Positions 1 through 9,751 of a DNA stretch of 64,000 nt are shown here, in pieces (position 1 is the first letter of the stretch; each line of letters opens with the position of its first letter). The translations under genes and the position numbers were made by a program. The notes beneath the pieces were generated by a model. The model worked only from the letters and a program-made list of their open reading frames with translations. It was not told the DNA's origin and searched no databases. Source of the stretch: Isoetes taiwanensis (lineage: Eukaryota; Streptophyta; Lycopodiopsida; Isoetales; Isoetaceae). The DNA lies in contig JAJEKV010000050.1 in NCBI GenBank assembly GCA_021234155.1, forward strand, positions 6,535,199 to 6,599,198, written 5' to 3'.

Positions 1-2
1 CA

Positions 3-900
3 GCCAATTACCGAACAATCATGGTCAGTTCGGTGTTTGCAAAACTGCTTGCTGGGATTCTCGAGCAGCAGTTGGCTGGCAAAAGAGGCGAGAGGGTCGC
101 GGGCCCTCACCCAGGCGGGGATTCAGACCCCGCACTCAACCATTGACCACATCTTCACGTTCGCGAACTTCGATTGAAGACGGCAGAGAAACCGGCCGCC
201 GGGATCTATATTGTTGCTTTGTGGATTTTGGCGAAGGCATTTGACATCGTGCCTCGGGGAAAAACTATGGGCAAGATCGCAACGGTGGGGTTCCGTGAGA
301 TTTGCGTAATGCATTAATGCAAAGCTATATGAAAGATGCTCGGGTCGGGTTGCGCCAGACAAGCCAACCATTTGATAGTAGTATCGGGGGTTCGTCGGGG
401 ATGCCCCCTCTCCCCAACATTATTTGGGCTTTACATTGATCAATTGAGAGTCGGGCTTTGCCGATAATGGGGCGATGGAGCTCACCTTCTCTATCGATCG
501 TCCGACGGTTAATATATATCGATGATGTGGACCTCCTAGCTTACACACCGCCAGACATGCAACGACATCTCGATGCCCCCGGACACATTCCCCGCCAAGC
601 GGACCGATATCTTGGCGTCAAACCGCCAAGACTAAGGTGGTTTTCATATCATCTTCACGTCCACCGAGGGTCCCTCCTTCGTTACCAAGGCGAATGTGGA
701 AGTTGCATCCACATACAAGTATTTGGGAGTGGAGTTTCCTTCTACTATGCAATCGGGACACATCCATACGGCTACGAAAGTGACGGCGGGCTAGAAGGCA
801 ATCGTATGCAATGCAAAACAATAGTCATAGAGCTGGAGTTGTATGATTGGGCCCATCACCACACCTGTTCAAGGTCTTAGTAGAGCCCGGCCCTTTTATA
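3..900 (+). pseudogene. LINE family I reverse transcriptase core, broken
   Basis: RT fingers and palm in at least three frames. Frame 3 from position 6 encodes the conserved start of the RT domain. The stretch matching VDFAKAFDTVPRE in the sister copy lies around 215-270 in degraded form. The GCPLSPTLFGLYIDQ region lies near 400-445. The YxDD box is YIDDVDL at about 517-537. Stops and frame changes separate these pieces, so no enzyme can be made. The upstream endonuclease half would lie left of the window edge. Confidence 0.8.
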
Positions 901-1292
901 CGGGGTGGAAGTATGGAGCCCAGTAGTATCACTTGCTACTTGGAATGACTTGGAGCAGGTCCAGAAAGCCTTCTTAGTACGAGCACTAGGGGTGAAGTCC
1001 ACAGTCCCATATCAAATTCTACTGCAGGAGACAGGATTTTTGCCTCTTCAGAGGGCGGCCCTTGATCGCCACCTTGTCTATTTTCAGAAGGTGCTCAATA
1101 TGGACGATGCTCGTCTCCCTAAACTAGCTTATATCATGGCAATGGGGCCGCAACGCCTCAAGGCCTACTGGAGGGAAAAGAGAGCTCAATGGTTGGCTAG
1201 ATGGAATGTGCAGGAGCACAGGTGCATACATATGCAAACCGAGGCAGATCGCCATAGCTTGAGGCAATATCTTGACGCTTGCTTCCTCAGCA

Positions 1293-1889
1293 CCCGGGGG
1301 GTTCGCCTAGATTATGGGGTATGAAACATGTGAGTGCACCAAATGGTTTTTTTATTGCCTCTCTGGTACCGTATACATAAGAAAAATATAAGATTTTTAT
1401 AGTTTGAATGCCGTATAGATACCAGAGGGAGTGTGGTGGCGCCAATGTTCGATTCGTATTCATACTGTAAAGGTCCGTCATTTTTGGTGAGCTTCTACGG
1501 TTGGGGATTCCGTCATCGAGTCTTAGATCAAGGTCTATATTGTATGAATGTCGAGGCGTATGTTTTAAGTTTCCTTCCGTTAACTTATAAAATATCACTT
1601 ACAAAATTACTTACATATTAATACTTACATAATAAGTATTAATACTATGATAATATATAAAGTAATAGATAATATATAAAGTAATAGAGATGTTGCATAT
1701 ATATGGAAAGGGTTGTCAAGTAAAAGTGTTTTGGGCAAGTAATTATATGATATGGGCTGCATTCTTTTACAAATAATGTAGTCGTATACAAAGGGTTTTT
1801 CATATAGAACTGTCGTATACAATGGGTTTTTTGACAACCTAAGGAACGCACATGGCATATATACCTATAATAGAGGTGAATCCCCCGGG
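1293..1889. mobile_element. 597-bp hAT-like MITE with 8-bp target duplication
   Basis: The insert is flanked by direct copies of CCTCAGCA at 1285-1292 and 1890-1897. Its ends are imperfect inverted repeats: left CCCGGGGGGTTCGCCT, right (reverse complement) CCCGGGGGATTCACCT, 14 of 16 matching. Weaker pairing extends to about 30 bp. The related LINE at 15.49 kb shows the empty site (TTTCCTTCGCAAGCTTTGGG), so the limits are well supported. The inside is AT-rich with no transposase, and it contains an internal inverted repeat around 1355-1430. An 8-bp duplication is the hAT rule, but the CCCGGGGG end is not a typical hAT end. Confidence 0.85.
1777..1840. repeat. Short direct repeat inside the MITE
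   Basis: A unit reading GTCGTATACAAAGGGTTTTT is followed about 31 bp later by a near copy, GTCGTATACAATGGGTTTTT. It lies in the right subterminal part of the 597-bp element, where transposase-binding repeats are often found. Confidence 0.6.
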
Positions 1890-2224
1890 CCTCAGCAAGC
1901 TTTGGGATGCCAATGCCCTTGAACATGTCAAGACAGCACACTATCAGCGTCACATAAATCCCACATTGGAACGAGGCCCGCAATGCTACCTGCGTACCCA
2001 CTTGCCCATGAAAAGGCGCAGACTCATTGCCTCCATTCGCACAGGGGCACATCATCTTCGAATTGAGACGGGCAGATGGATTGGTGAGCCACGCCAGGAC
2101 AGGCTCTGTCAATGCTGCCAAATGGGAGTCATTGAGGATGAATCTCATACCCTTCAAAGTTGCCCAGCATATGATCAAATTCGGACGCGCTATGCTGAGT
2201 TGGTCAGGCCTGGCCAGCCATTAC

Positions 2225-2538
2225 ATGTCTGGCATGTCAGCAAGCCACGCAGCCGAATGCGCCACGCCAGATCCACGTGACGACGTTAAACGACGTTTTG
2301 TGCACGTGGCACGACACGACGCTTGCTAGCGTGGCGCCAGCACCATGCCACGCAGGCATGGTGGACACGTCAGCTCTGTGTGGCGTCGTTGAACGACGTC
2401 GTGATGCCGTTGAACGACGTCACAGTCGTTAAACGACGTTCTCGTCGTTCCTCGACGATTTGACGTCGTTCAACGACCTCTAGACGTCGTTGAAGGTCGA
2501 CTATCCCCTGTAGTGATACAAGTTCATTTTTGGGGGCC
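2225..2538. repeat. GC-rich ACGACGTT / CCACG repeat block between two LINE copies
   Basis: The first half is rich in CCACG and ACGTGGC words. The second half carries many copies of AACGACGTC and its complement GACGTCGTT, so it is locally palindromic and able to fold. It replaces the 3' end of the plus-strand LINE (lost after the GQPLHV region) and the 3' end of the minus-strand LINE (lost after ILLQET). I could not find clean terminal repeats or a target duplication, so it could be one end of an unknown DNA element or a recombination scar. Confidence 0.6.
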
Positions 2539-3480
2539 TTGTGTTTCCTGCAACAAGATCTGATATGGAACTGAGGGCTTGACCCCAAGTGCCCGCGTCA
2601 AAAATGCCTTCTGGACCTGCTCCAAGTCGTTCCAAGTCGCCAAAGACAGCACTGGGCCCCACACCTCGACTCCATACAGAAGAACTGGCTCCACCAGTGC
2701 CCGGAACAAATGTGACTGGTGGCCCCAGTCATACAACTCTGCCCTGTGACTATTGTTTTGCATTGCGTACAACGCCTTCCAACCTGCGGTCACCCGAAGG
2801 CGAATGGATGCATCCCAATACATTGAGGACGGAAATTCCACCCCGGTACTTGTATTTGGGTGTGACCCTACCATCTCCCCCACGATAAGTGAGCCGGAGG
2901 TCTTTGGATGACGAGGAGGAGGATATGAGGACCACCTTAGTCTTGGCCCATGTCCGTCGCCTGGCAGAATATGTCCAGGGCATCTAGGTGTGCCTGCATG
3001 CCCTCTGGTGTATGGGCCAGGAGGTCCACATCATCCGCATAGATGAGCTGCCGGATGACCTAGTGCAAGAGCTGTATACCGTCCCCCCTATTGGCGGCAA
3101 GAAGGGCTTCCAACCTGGTCAATGTAAAGTCCAAAGAGTGTGGGTGAGAGAGGACAACCTTGCCTAACTCCAATGTGGCGGCAAATGACCTCGCCCTTTG
3201 CATGCGGCATGCTGCCGCGGCTCGTCAGATCGTACTGCATTAATCGTGATTCTCGCAGATCTACAAGAAGCCCCAGATGGTGCAATCTCACCCACAACTT
3301 TTCCCGGGGTACCGTGTCGAAAGCTTTTGCAAAATCCACAAAAACAGCGATGCAGGTCCTCCCGATTTCTCGCTGGCCCTCGACCAGGGCCCTGAGTGTG
3401 AAGATGTGATCAATGGACGGGCACCATGGGCTGTCCTGCCCACTTGAGCAACTCCGCTTGCAGGCCGTCTAAGTCTGCTG
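2536..3480 (-). pseudogene. LINE family I reverse transcriptase, minus copy, with internal deletion
   Basis: In minus orientation the order is GKAADLDGLQAELLKW, then directly HIFTLRALVEGQ, then VDFAKAFDTVPREKLW, GVRQGCPLSPTLFGLYIDQ, YADDVDLLAHTPEGMQ (about 3053-3005) and the post-RT block ending QILLQET. Compared with the 62.6-63.0 kb relative, roughly 70-80 codons are missing between the first two blocks. These cover the NYRTI...FSKLL part of the fingers. The catalytic YADD is still readable, but frame changes separate it from its neighbours. Confidence 0.82.
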
Positions 3481-4059
3481 CCTTCCCATTAGCCAGGCGC
3501 TACATCCCCTCTTTGACATCTTCTTACGTGATCACCGGGTGGAGGGCCATGTTTGCGGGGGCACATCCGTCCTGTGTTCGGGGGGATCATAAAGCCATTG
3601 CGGTCTTTGCTCTCATTGCTCCACCGTGATGTGCCCCAGAGGGTGGGCGGCCTTTGGAGTACCCTCGCTTTAAAGTTCTCGGGTGGGTGTCTAGTAGGCC
3701 GAACATTTCTCCTTGGTGCCTTGCGGTACCTTGCCTTTGTTTCCTTGAGGAAGGCGGTAATGGCTGGTCGCTCGAGCTTTCAGCGGTGTCGATCCACGAT
3801 AAGGCCGAGCGCGTGTTTGCGTTCCTTACACTCGGCATCAAACCATGCATTGTTACGCGGAAAGGTTGCGGCCTCGATCTCTGGGCGTGGGGAGGTCTCC
3901 CAAAGCGGCGGTCTGCCCTTGTTCTAAGGAGCTCAACCGGTTGGTGGGTTTCTTTGCTCTTCCGTGTGGGCCCATGAGAACCGTCGGGGGAGAACCTGCG
4001 AGCATGTCAGCGTAACCCTCCGCTGCTCATAATCCAAAGCGCCACCCAGGGTCGACAAG

Positions 4060-4911
4060 GTCTTTGCTACTTGAGGGGCACGTAGCGGTGGCCAGCCAGC
4101 CTCACATAGAGTGGGAGGTGATGCGAGCCGGCCTCCCTGCGTCATTTGTCCCCGTGCCCGCGTGAAAATGGTACGACAAGGTGTACATCCTATGCAGCCA
4201 CTATGACATAATCGACACTAGTTCGCCGCGTGATTGTCATGCGCAAGTGTACCCGTGAGAAGAGGGCCATTGTGGTAGGCCATTGCATATGAGCAGGTCA
4301 AAGATACCACACATCAGGAGCAATTGTCTGCGGGCGGGTGACTGGTTGTCATCCGAGTGCCGTGGGCAAAGCGCCTCTAGCGGGACGCAAGCAAAGACGT
4401 CATCCGCGAGGGGGTCCAGCCGCATGGCCTGTTCCACCCCTGTCCGCGCATTGAAGTCTCCAAGGAGCATGACTCTGCCCATCCGCTTGTGCTGCTGTAT
4501 GTCATCATATAGATCGACATACGGGTCCATCCTGTCCACCTCCGGGTGGCTGCGATAGAAGGAACTCTCTGCATGGGGAAAGTAGCAAGTAGCTAGGAAG
4601 AGAGGATCGCCGCCAGGGTGGTGCACTCGGACCCACAAGTAGCGGTTATGTCTGTCGGTCTTCTGGAGGGAAACCAAATGTGCCAAGGCTACCCGGTAGT
4701 AGCAGGCAACCCCACCGTGCCCACGTCTCCCTGTACAACCATTGAACACTGAAAAATGCTGGTACCCTGGCAGATCGGGCAGCCTGTGGCCTGGGTGTTC
4801 CCATGTCTCCATGAGGAAGATGAGATCCATGTCCACAGCTACTGAATTGAGGCTATTGCCCTTCTGCCACGGGAAACCCCGATGGGGCCTGCACTTCACC
4901 ACCCGAGGCAC
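4060..4911 (-). pseudogene. LINE family I AP-type endonuclease (EEP) domain
   Basis: The 224-codon open stretch 4911-4237 carries the endonuclease/exonuclease/phosphatase fold: FLMETWEHPG near the start, GRRGHGGVACYYR, and the metal-binding block LLGDFNARTG. After a frame change the TSVDYVIVAA block follows at about 4230-4195. The final block reads SHHLPLYVRLAG at about 4125-4085. In active enzymes of this fold that block is SDH, so the key Asp appears replaced by His. The domain nicks target DNA in active LINEs. A long surviving frame here suggests moderate age. Confidence 0.85.
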
Positions 4912-6549
4912 ACCCTATTGAGCAATGGAGATGCTTGTGCAAAAAAGTGTCACTTTGAGGAAAGAAGTGGGAGCAAGACCGAGTTGTGGGGGGGCGCACT
5001 TCTGACAAGCAGATCGAGGCAAAGAGGGGCAGATTTTGGCCGGAAGGAGCAGAGTTGTGGTGGGGTGGCCATGGAGGAGCACGGAGCGGAGGCGCCAGGG
5101 GTAGCATTTGGTTGAGCAGGTGTACCGGGAAGATTTGGTCGACGGCTGGCATCCCCGACTCGGGCGAACTCCCGGGCTCGCTGGGCCTCCCGCTGTGACC
5201 GAGTAAGATCCCGCTCACATACGAGATGTTCCTTCAAAGAACCGGGCCTGGCTGGCACAAGATGGTTTCTGACTTGTGCATCCGCGAATCGCGGAACACC
5301 ACAAATTCTGGCTGCGGGCCTCGGCAATGACTCCCCATGCCGGGCTGGTCGGCAGAATCTCGAACAGTCTGGACCGAAGCGTCATGCGCCCAAGGATGCG
5401 TGTGTGTATCTTACGGGTGAGATTCTCACCGGAGCTCTTCGGCCCGGACCCAAACTACCGGGTTGTGGCCGTTGCACGCACTCCGCGGGCTCGGCGTGCG
5501 GTGAGGGCAGCCCACTCGGCTGGGTGGCGGCACGTGTGATGATGGTGCGGCAGGGCGGGGTTGCGGCTGTCGGCGTTCATGTTGACCAGGTGACCCACAT
5601 CTTGTAGGTTGTTGGGCTCGCTGATGATTGGTGTGTCATGTCTTTGCGGCTTACGTTCTCGAAGTGCGGGCTCGGCTCTTGCAAGGCTTGGTCTGTCTTG
5701 CCATCTCCGCGTCGCGGTCGCCGCCATTGTTCATGCACCTGCATGGAGGCCGTTGCCTTGGCGGGCAACGGCGGTCGAAGCTCCGCATTTCCCGGTCCGT
5801 GCCAAATCCTTCTCCGGAGGGCTTCGATCTTTGCGGTTAACTTCCAAGGCGGCCTGCAACCTCTGTCTTGCAGCGGTAGTCTCCTCAACTTCCAACTAGA
5901 GTGTGGCCTGTGCTCGTCATGCCATGGCATTGGCCTCATCGACCTCGATGCGGAGCTGAGACGTGATTGCAAGTGTCTCGCGCTCTGCCTGGTCCCTTTC
6001 TTGTCTCGCAGCGTCCAGGGTATCCACGCGAGCCTGCATGTCTGCGAGCACCTGCCGGTCTTGCTGTCTCTCAAAGTGCACCAAGCGGATGTTGTCGTCC
6101 ACCTGGCGTGCTTGGGTCTCCAACTCAGTGATCTGTTGTTTTGCTATCGTCAACTGTCTGCGCAACACCTGGGATGTTGCAGACTACATCTCCGTCTCCA
6201 GGCCCGCAATGCGGGCACTGTTGGTCTCAACCCCAGCTTGGATGCCGGCCCAAGGTTCTGCCAATGGAGGGGGCCCTCTGGGGCCTGAGCAGCCAATTCA
6301 TGTCTGTCGAGCCGGCCTGGTTGTGTGGGTCTTGGCCCGAGCCTCCTTCTTCATGGAGGATGTCTCTCCCTTGCCCATTGCGTCTGCACGGGGCCGCTTC
6401 CTTGGTGGCCCTTCCTGGTTTTCCCAGGCAGGCTCGGCCTGCGTGAGGTCAGCAAGTTGTGCTGCGGTTGGCCCGGGGTGGGGTGCTATGGTCTGTGGAA
6501 GCTCACCTGCTAGGGGTGAGTCCGGACACTGGGCTGCTTCTGTGGCCAT
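4912..6549 (-). pseudogene. LINE family I ORF1-like region with coiled coil, broken
   Basis: A Met-led frame at 6549-6298 has a Pro/Ala-rich N-terminus and a basic cluster, PPRKRPRAD, that could act as a nuclear signal. Positions 6168-5917 encode a heptad-rich helix (MLRRQLTIAKQQITELETQ onward), typical of a LINE ORF1 coiled coil used for self-association. The frame then changes several times. Pieces at 5727-5455 and about 5330-4950 lead up to the endonuclease start near 4911. The C-terminal half is not recognisable as any named domain. The assignment rests on position upstream of the endonuclease and on the coiled coil. Confidence 0.6.
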
Positions 6550-6742
6550 GACTTCGGCTATGGCACGTCAAGCAACGTTTAGGTAGGCTATGGCAGGGGC
6601 TTGTCAGGTCTGGCAGGGCTAGGCAGGTTGTGGCAGGGCTGTGGCCAGGCTAGGCAAGGCCAAGAGGCAGTTGGTTGGGCTATGGCAATGTCAGGCAAAT
6701 GTTGGAGCCTAGCTCAACATTATTCTGTGCGCTGTCTTCCAA

Positions 6743-6915
6743 AGGCAGTGGGGTCTCTTGCATACAAAATTGCGCCCAGAATCCAATTTGGGGGCCAAAA
6801 ACGTAGGTCAGAGCACCTTTTAGGGTCAGAGGCAGTGGGGTCTCTGGCTGTCAAAATTGCACTCAGAATTCAATTTGGGGACCAAAAACGTAGGTCAGAG
6901 TACCTTTTAGGGGTT
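6743..6915 (-). repeat. 88-bp tandem repeat in the 5' leader of the LINE
   Basis: Two head-to-tail copies (6743-6830 and 6831-6915) start with GGCAGTGGGGTCTCT and end with the GGTCAGAG...ACCTTTTAGGG block. In the element's own direction they lie just upstream of ORF1. This is the position of the promoter monomers known in some LINEs. Confidence 0.75.
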
Positions 6916-7299
6916 TGGGGGTTTTGGGGCTAGAGAGAGACGGTAAACCCTAGAGAGAGAAAGCCAGCAAGGGGCAAATCAAGGGGGCTCTATGCAAGGG
7001 GCTGCAGGCAAGGCAGAGCAAATCCAAAGACAAGCCGATTGCAGAAACAAGCGGATCAAAGCAAATCACTTACCAAGCCGGTACCTGGATGGGCGCTGGA
7101 TGGGCGCTGGGATGAAGGGCAAACCCTTGTTTGATGGGGTAATATAGGGTATTTGAAATATTCCCTTTCAATTCCTAGATCATTTTGTAGGTCATGTAGA
7201 GTACAATTTTGAAATCTTAGTCTTCCTTCTTGAGTTGCCCCTTCTTTCTTAGGTTGTCCACAGGGGCATATACCAACAATAATATATCATAGGAATCCT

Positions 7300-9750
7300 G
7301 CAAATTGTCTTAGTATAAGGTGGCCTGAACGTACTATGTACGCATATCTACAATAGAATGCTATATTGATATTCATCAAATAGGATATCAATGGTATTCC
7401 AAGCATTTATAAATTTGAACTATTGAATAATGTTTTGAATGCTCCAAATTACCATAAGTCAATAAATATCATGTCGCTTAAGATCTACATTACCATATTC
7501 ATATTCTCTCCATGTTATTTTGGAGTTGGGAGGATCTTACAACATCTCTAACATGCAAACTCATGAAAATGAATATCAGTATAATAGTTACAACCTAGGG
7601 ACTAGAGAAAGAAGTCAGTGAAACACAATTTCAGCAAAGCTTGGAATCCAAAACACTAGTTATCCATAGCTTATGCACCATTACAATGTAGAATCTAGAA
7701 AAAAAAAGCATCTTTGCACCATTAAGTTGACACAAATTCATTCATAATAAAGGGGCATTATATTATCAAACCTTAGGCATTGATAATAGGTCCAACCCTA
7801 GTACCAAAGAAATGATCGTGGCCGCTGCGATAAATTTCTTGTAGATATAACTTGTGACCATCCTTAGGAAATTATAGCCTTTCAAGTACATATTTACATT
7901 TTCGTAATACATATGGGTTCTGGAAGCTCTACATTCGCAACTCTTACATGATATCTTACGAGAGAAGAGAACATTATCTTAAAACATTAAAATTCCCAAT
8001 ATCTAGAAAGTTTTTGCACATCTATACAGTTTTGGTAAGAACTCCACAAACATTTTCTGAAATACACTAAAAATAATGAGATAGCTCTGATGTTGAACAT
8101 ATGTAGATTAGGTAAAAACCTTTGTGCGTGAATTAGTTGACTATGATACGATTTAAATTTATTATTTACCTAATCTCTACTTAGAGATGTATCATACAAC
8201 AAGCAGGGAGCTAATTTATGTATATGAAATGTGATGGTTCTACTTATTGCTTTGCAGAATGACAGAAGAAACTACCAGTTGTGATGATTGGGGTCCTAAA
8301 ACAATCTTAGGGCAGCCATCCCTGAGCTTCATATAAGATGGATTATTGCAAATTATTCATCAGTGGAACGTGTCATTGCAGTTAATAGTCTATGCTTATG
8401 TAATTTCCACTATATGTGTCATTGCAGTTACTACATTATGCTTCTGTACTTTCAATTGTTGTTCATCACTTAATGTTGCTTTGTCTCTTAATTTCTTTCC
8501 TTTACTTTGGTACATCTGTTTGTCTGTATGGATTGGAAGTATCACCTCCATGTATATTGCATGTATTTAACCCGTAACTTTTATTGAATGCAAATAGGCA
8601 TGGGATTATACATATCATTGTATATTTGCATCCTCTCAAGCTTACATGTATCTGGTATGGTTATAGAATTTTTTATGGCAATGTAATAGTCACTGAGTAT
8701 GGTTTAAGCAAATAAAGACTATTCAAACAACAAAGTCCAGCCTGCATGGCTAAGCTCCCAACCCAATCGGGCTATCCAGAGCAAGAGAATAAAGAATTCA
8801 CGAGACAGACTAAGTTTAGGAAGAAGGAAAGGCTTAAGGGTGAACAATTTGAGCACTAGAGGCCTAAATACAAAGGGCTTAAGGGTGAACAATTTGAGCA
8901 CTAGAGACCAAAATTCAAAAATTCAAGTCAGGAAGTAAGAATTAAGAATAGGATAAGGTTTGGCTTGGGAACGTCACCAAGGCTTGAGAATTCCACCTAA
9001 TTTGTCCAATCCTTAAAACATGAGGCACCAGTTCGTTGTGATCTGAATGTGATTGTGATCGAAAAGCAACGAATCGTAATTTCGCAAGTGCCTTATGAAC
9101 AGTAACTTTTTAAAATATGATTGAATGTGCAAATGTAATGGTTCGTGAATAAGAGTGCAGATATTATAAGTGAAATTGATCGTACAAAATATAGACTTGC
9201 ATGATGGGTTAAGCAAGGTTGTCAAGGATTTGAAGGGGGAAAAAATGTCTCAGCAGCAAAAAAGCAGGGTATATTGCTTGAGATTGTCACAAATACTCTT
9301 CAATAGTGTCGACTAAAACATTAAGATTGGACCAAGGCATAATTTGGGAGATAATAACATCTATAATAGGTAATTGTACTTGTATTTGTTTGTACAAACA
9401 ATAAAAGATTATAGAGTACATAACTAAAAAGTTATGGAGTACAAAGTTATGGCTAAAATCCAAGTTCTGCCAAGCAAACTTATGAAGCTTATGGATAAAA
9501 AGTTTCTAATTTCAAAGTCCAAATTCTGAGTAGTTCAAATTTTGAATAACAGAGTGCCCACAATCCATAAGTCTGATGTAAGTTTTTCTATACCATGATG
9601 CAGGATATTGCATGAGAAGCAACTTTTATATGTATGCTCAAAACAATTCATGTCCAATAAACTGTTTCTTAGTGGGCTTTAAGGAAGATGTGCATTAATG
9701 AATAAATAAAGTAATTTTATTCGTTGTACAAGTTTCCTGCTTCCAAATTG
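7300..9750. repeat. Dispersed AT-rich repeat, long copy (partner at 18.96-19.76 kb)
   Basis: Blocks at about 7460-7560, 7740-7857 and 9417-9745 match 19.1-19.2, 19.33-19.44 and 19.44-19.76 kb in the same order. A segment of about 1.56 kb (7858-9417) is present only here. The sequence around both of its edges reads (T)ACATAACT/ATATAACT, a possible worn target duplication. I see no protein-coding signal in the extra segment. It holds a 45-bp tandem pair at 8831-8907 and a shorter pair around 8367 and 8414. Similarity ends abruptly at about 9750, where LINE copy 3 begins. Confidence 0.65.
8831..8907. repeat. 45-bp tandem repeat, about 1.7 copies
   Basis: The unit begins GGCTTAAGGGTGAACAATTT and recurs at 8876 with almost no change. 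It lies inside the AT-rich segment specific to this repeat copy. Confidence 0.75.
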
Positions 9751-9751
9751 A

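Larger units (their letters stand above)
1..2240 (+). mobile_element. LINE family I, copy 1 (5' end outside window, decayed, split by a MITE)
   Basis: Remnant of a non-LTR retrotransposon read on the plus strand. The reverse transcriptase (RT) starts in frame at position 6 with NYRTIMVSSVFAKLLAG. It continues through a CPLSPTLFGLYIDQ-like block near 400-445 and the catalytic block YIDDVDLLAYTP at about 515-550. The post-RT region follows (905-1284 and 1898-2240), ending in a Cys/His cluster of the form CQCCQMGVIEDE...H...CP. Several frameshifts and stops make it non-coding. A 597-bp element interrupts it at 1293-1889. At about 2225 the similarity to the other copies stops and a GC-rich repeat begins. 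The clade is uncertain. The GLYIDQ/GDFNAR type of protein and the short-repeat tails of sister copies suggest an RTE-like rather than an L1 element. Confidence 0.85.
905..2240 (+). pseudogene. LINE family I RT thumb and C-terminal Cys/His domain, split
   Basis: Positions 905-1284 encode a continuous stretch including TWNDLEQVQKAFLVRALGVK and QILLQETGFLPLQRAAL. Both recur in every family I copy here (2.5-2.9, 9.75-10.5 and 15.0-15.3 kb). The protein then resumes at 1898 with KLWDANALEHVK and ends in the Cys/His cluster near 2100-2175. The two parts join without loss once the 597-bp insert and one 8-bp duplication are removed. The function of the C-terminal cluster is probably nucleic-acid binding, by analogy with other LINE C-termini; that is inference. 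Confidence 0.8.
2536..7130 (-). mobile_element. LINE family I, copy 2, nearly full length at the 5' side, 3' truncated
   Basis: Read right to left. There is a GC-rich leader with an 88-bp tandem repeat (about 6550-7130), then a decayed ORF1-like region (6549 to about 4920). An AP-type endonuclease follows (4911 to about 4060), then the RT (about 3480 to 2540). The element ends abruptly after the ILLQET motif and lacks the C-terminal domain present in copy 1. The base composition is clearly more GC-rich than the AT-rich DNA beyond 7140, which marks the 5' edge. Frameshifts and an internal deletion show it is dead. Confidence 0.82.

Noticed and set aside
8346-8570. 74-codon hydrophobic frame that looks like a small membrane protein
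   Set aside because: T-rich DNA gives hydrophobic codons by chance. It overlaps a local direct repeat and has no coding support.
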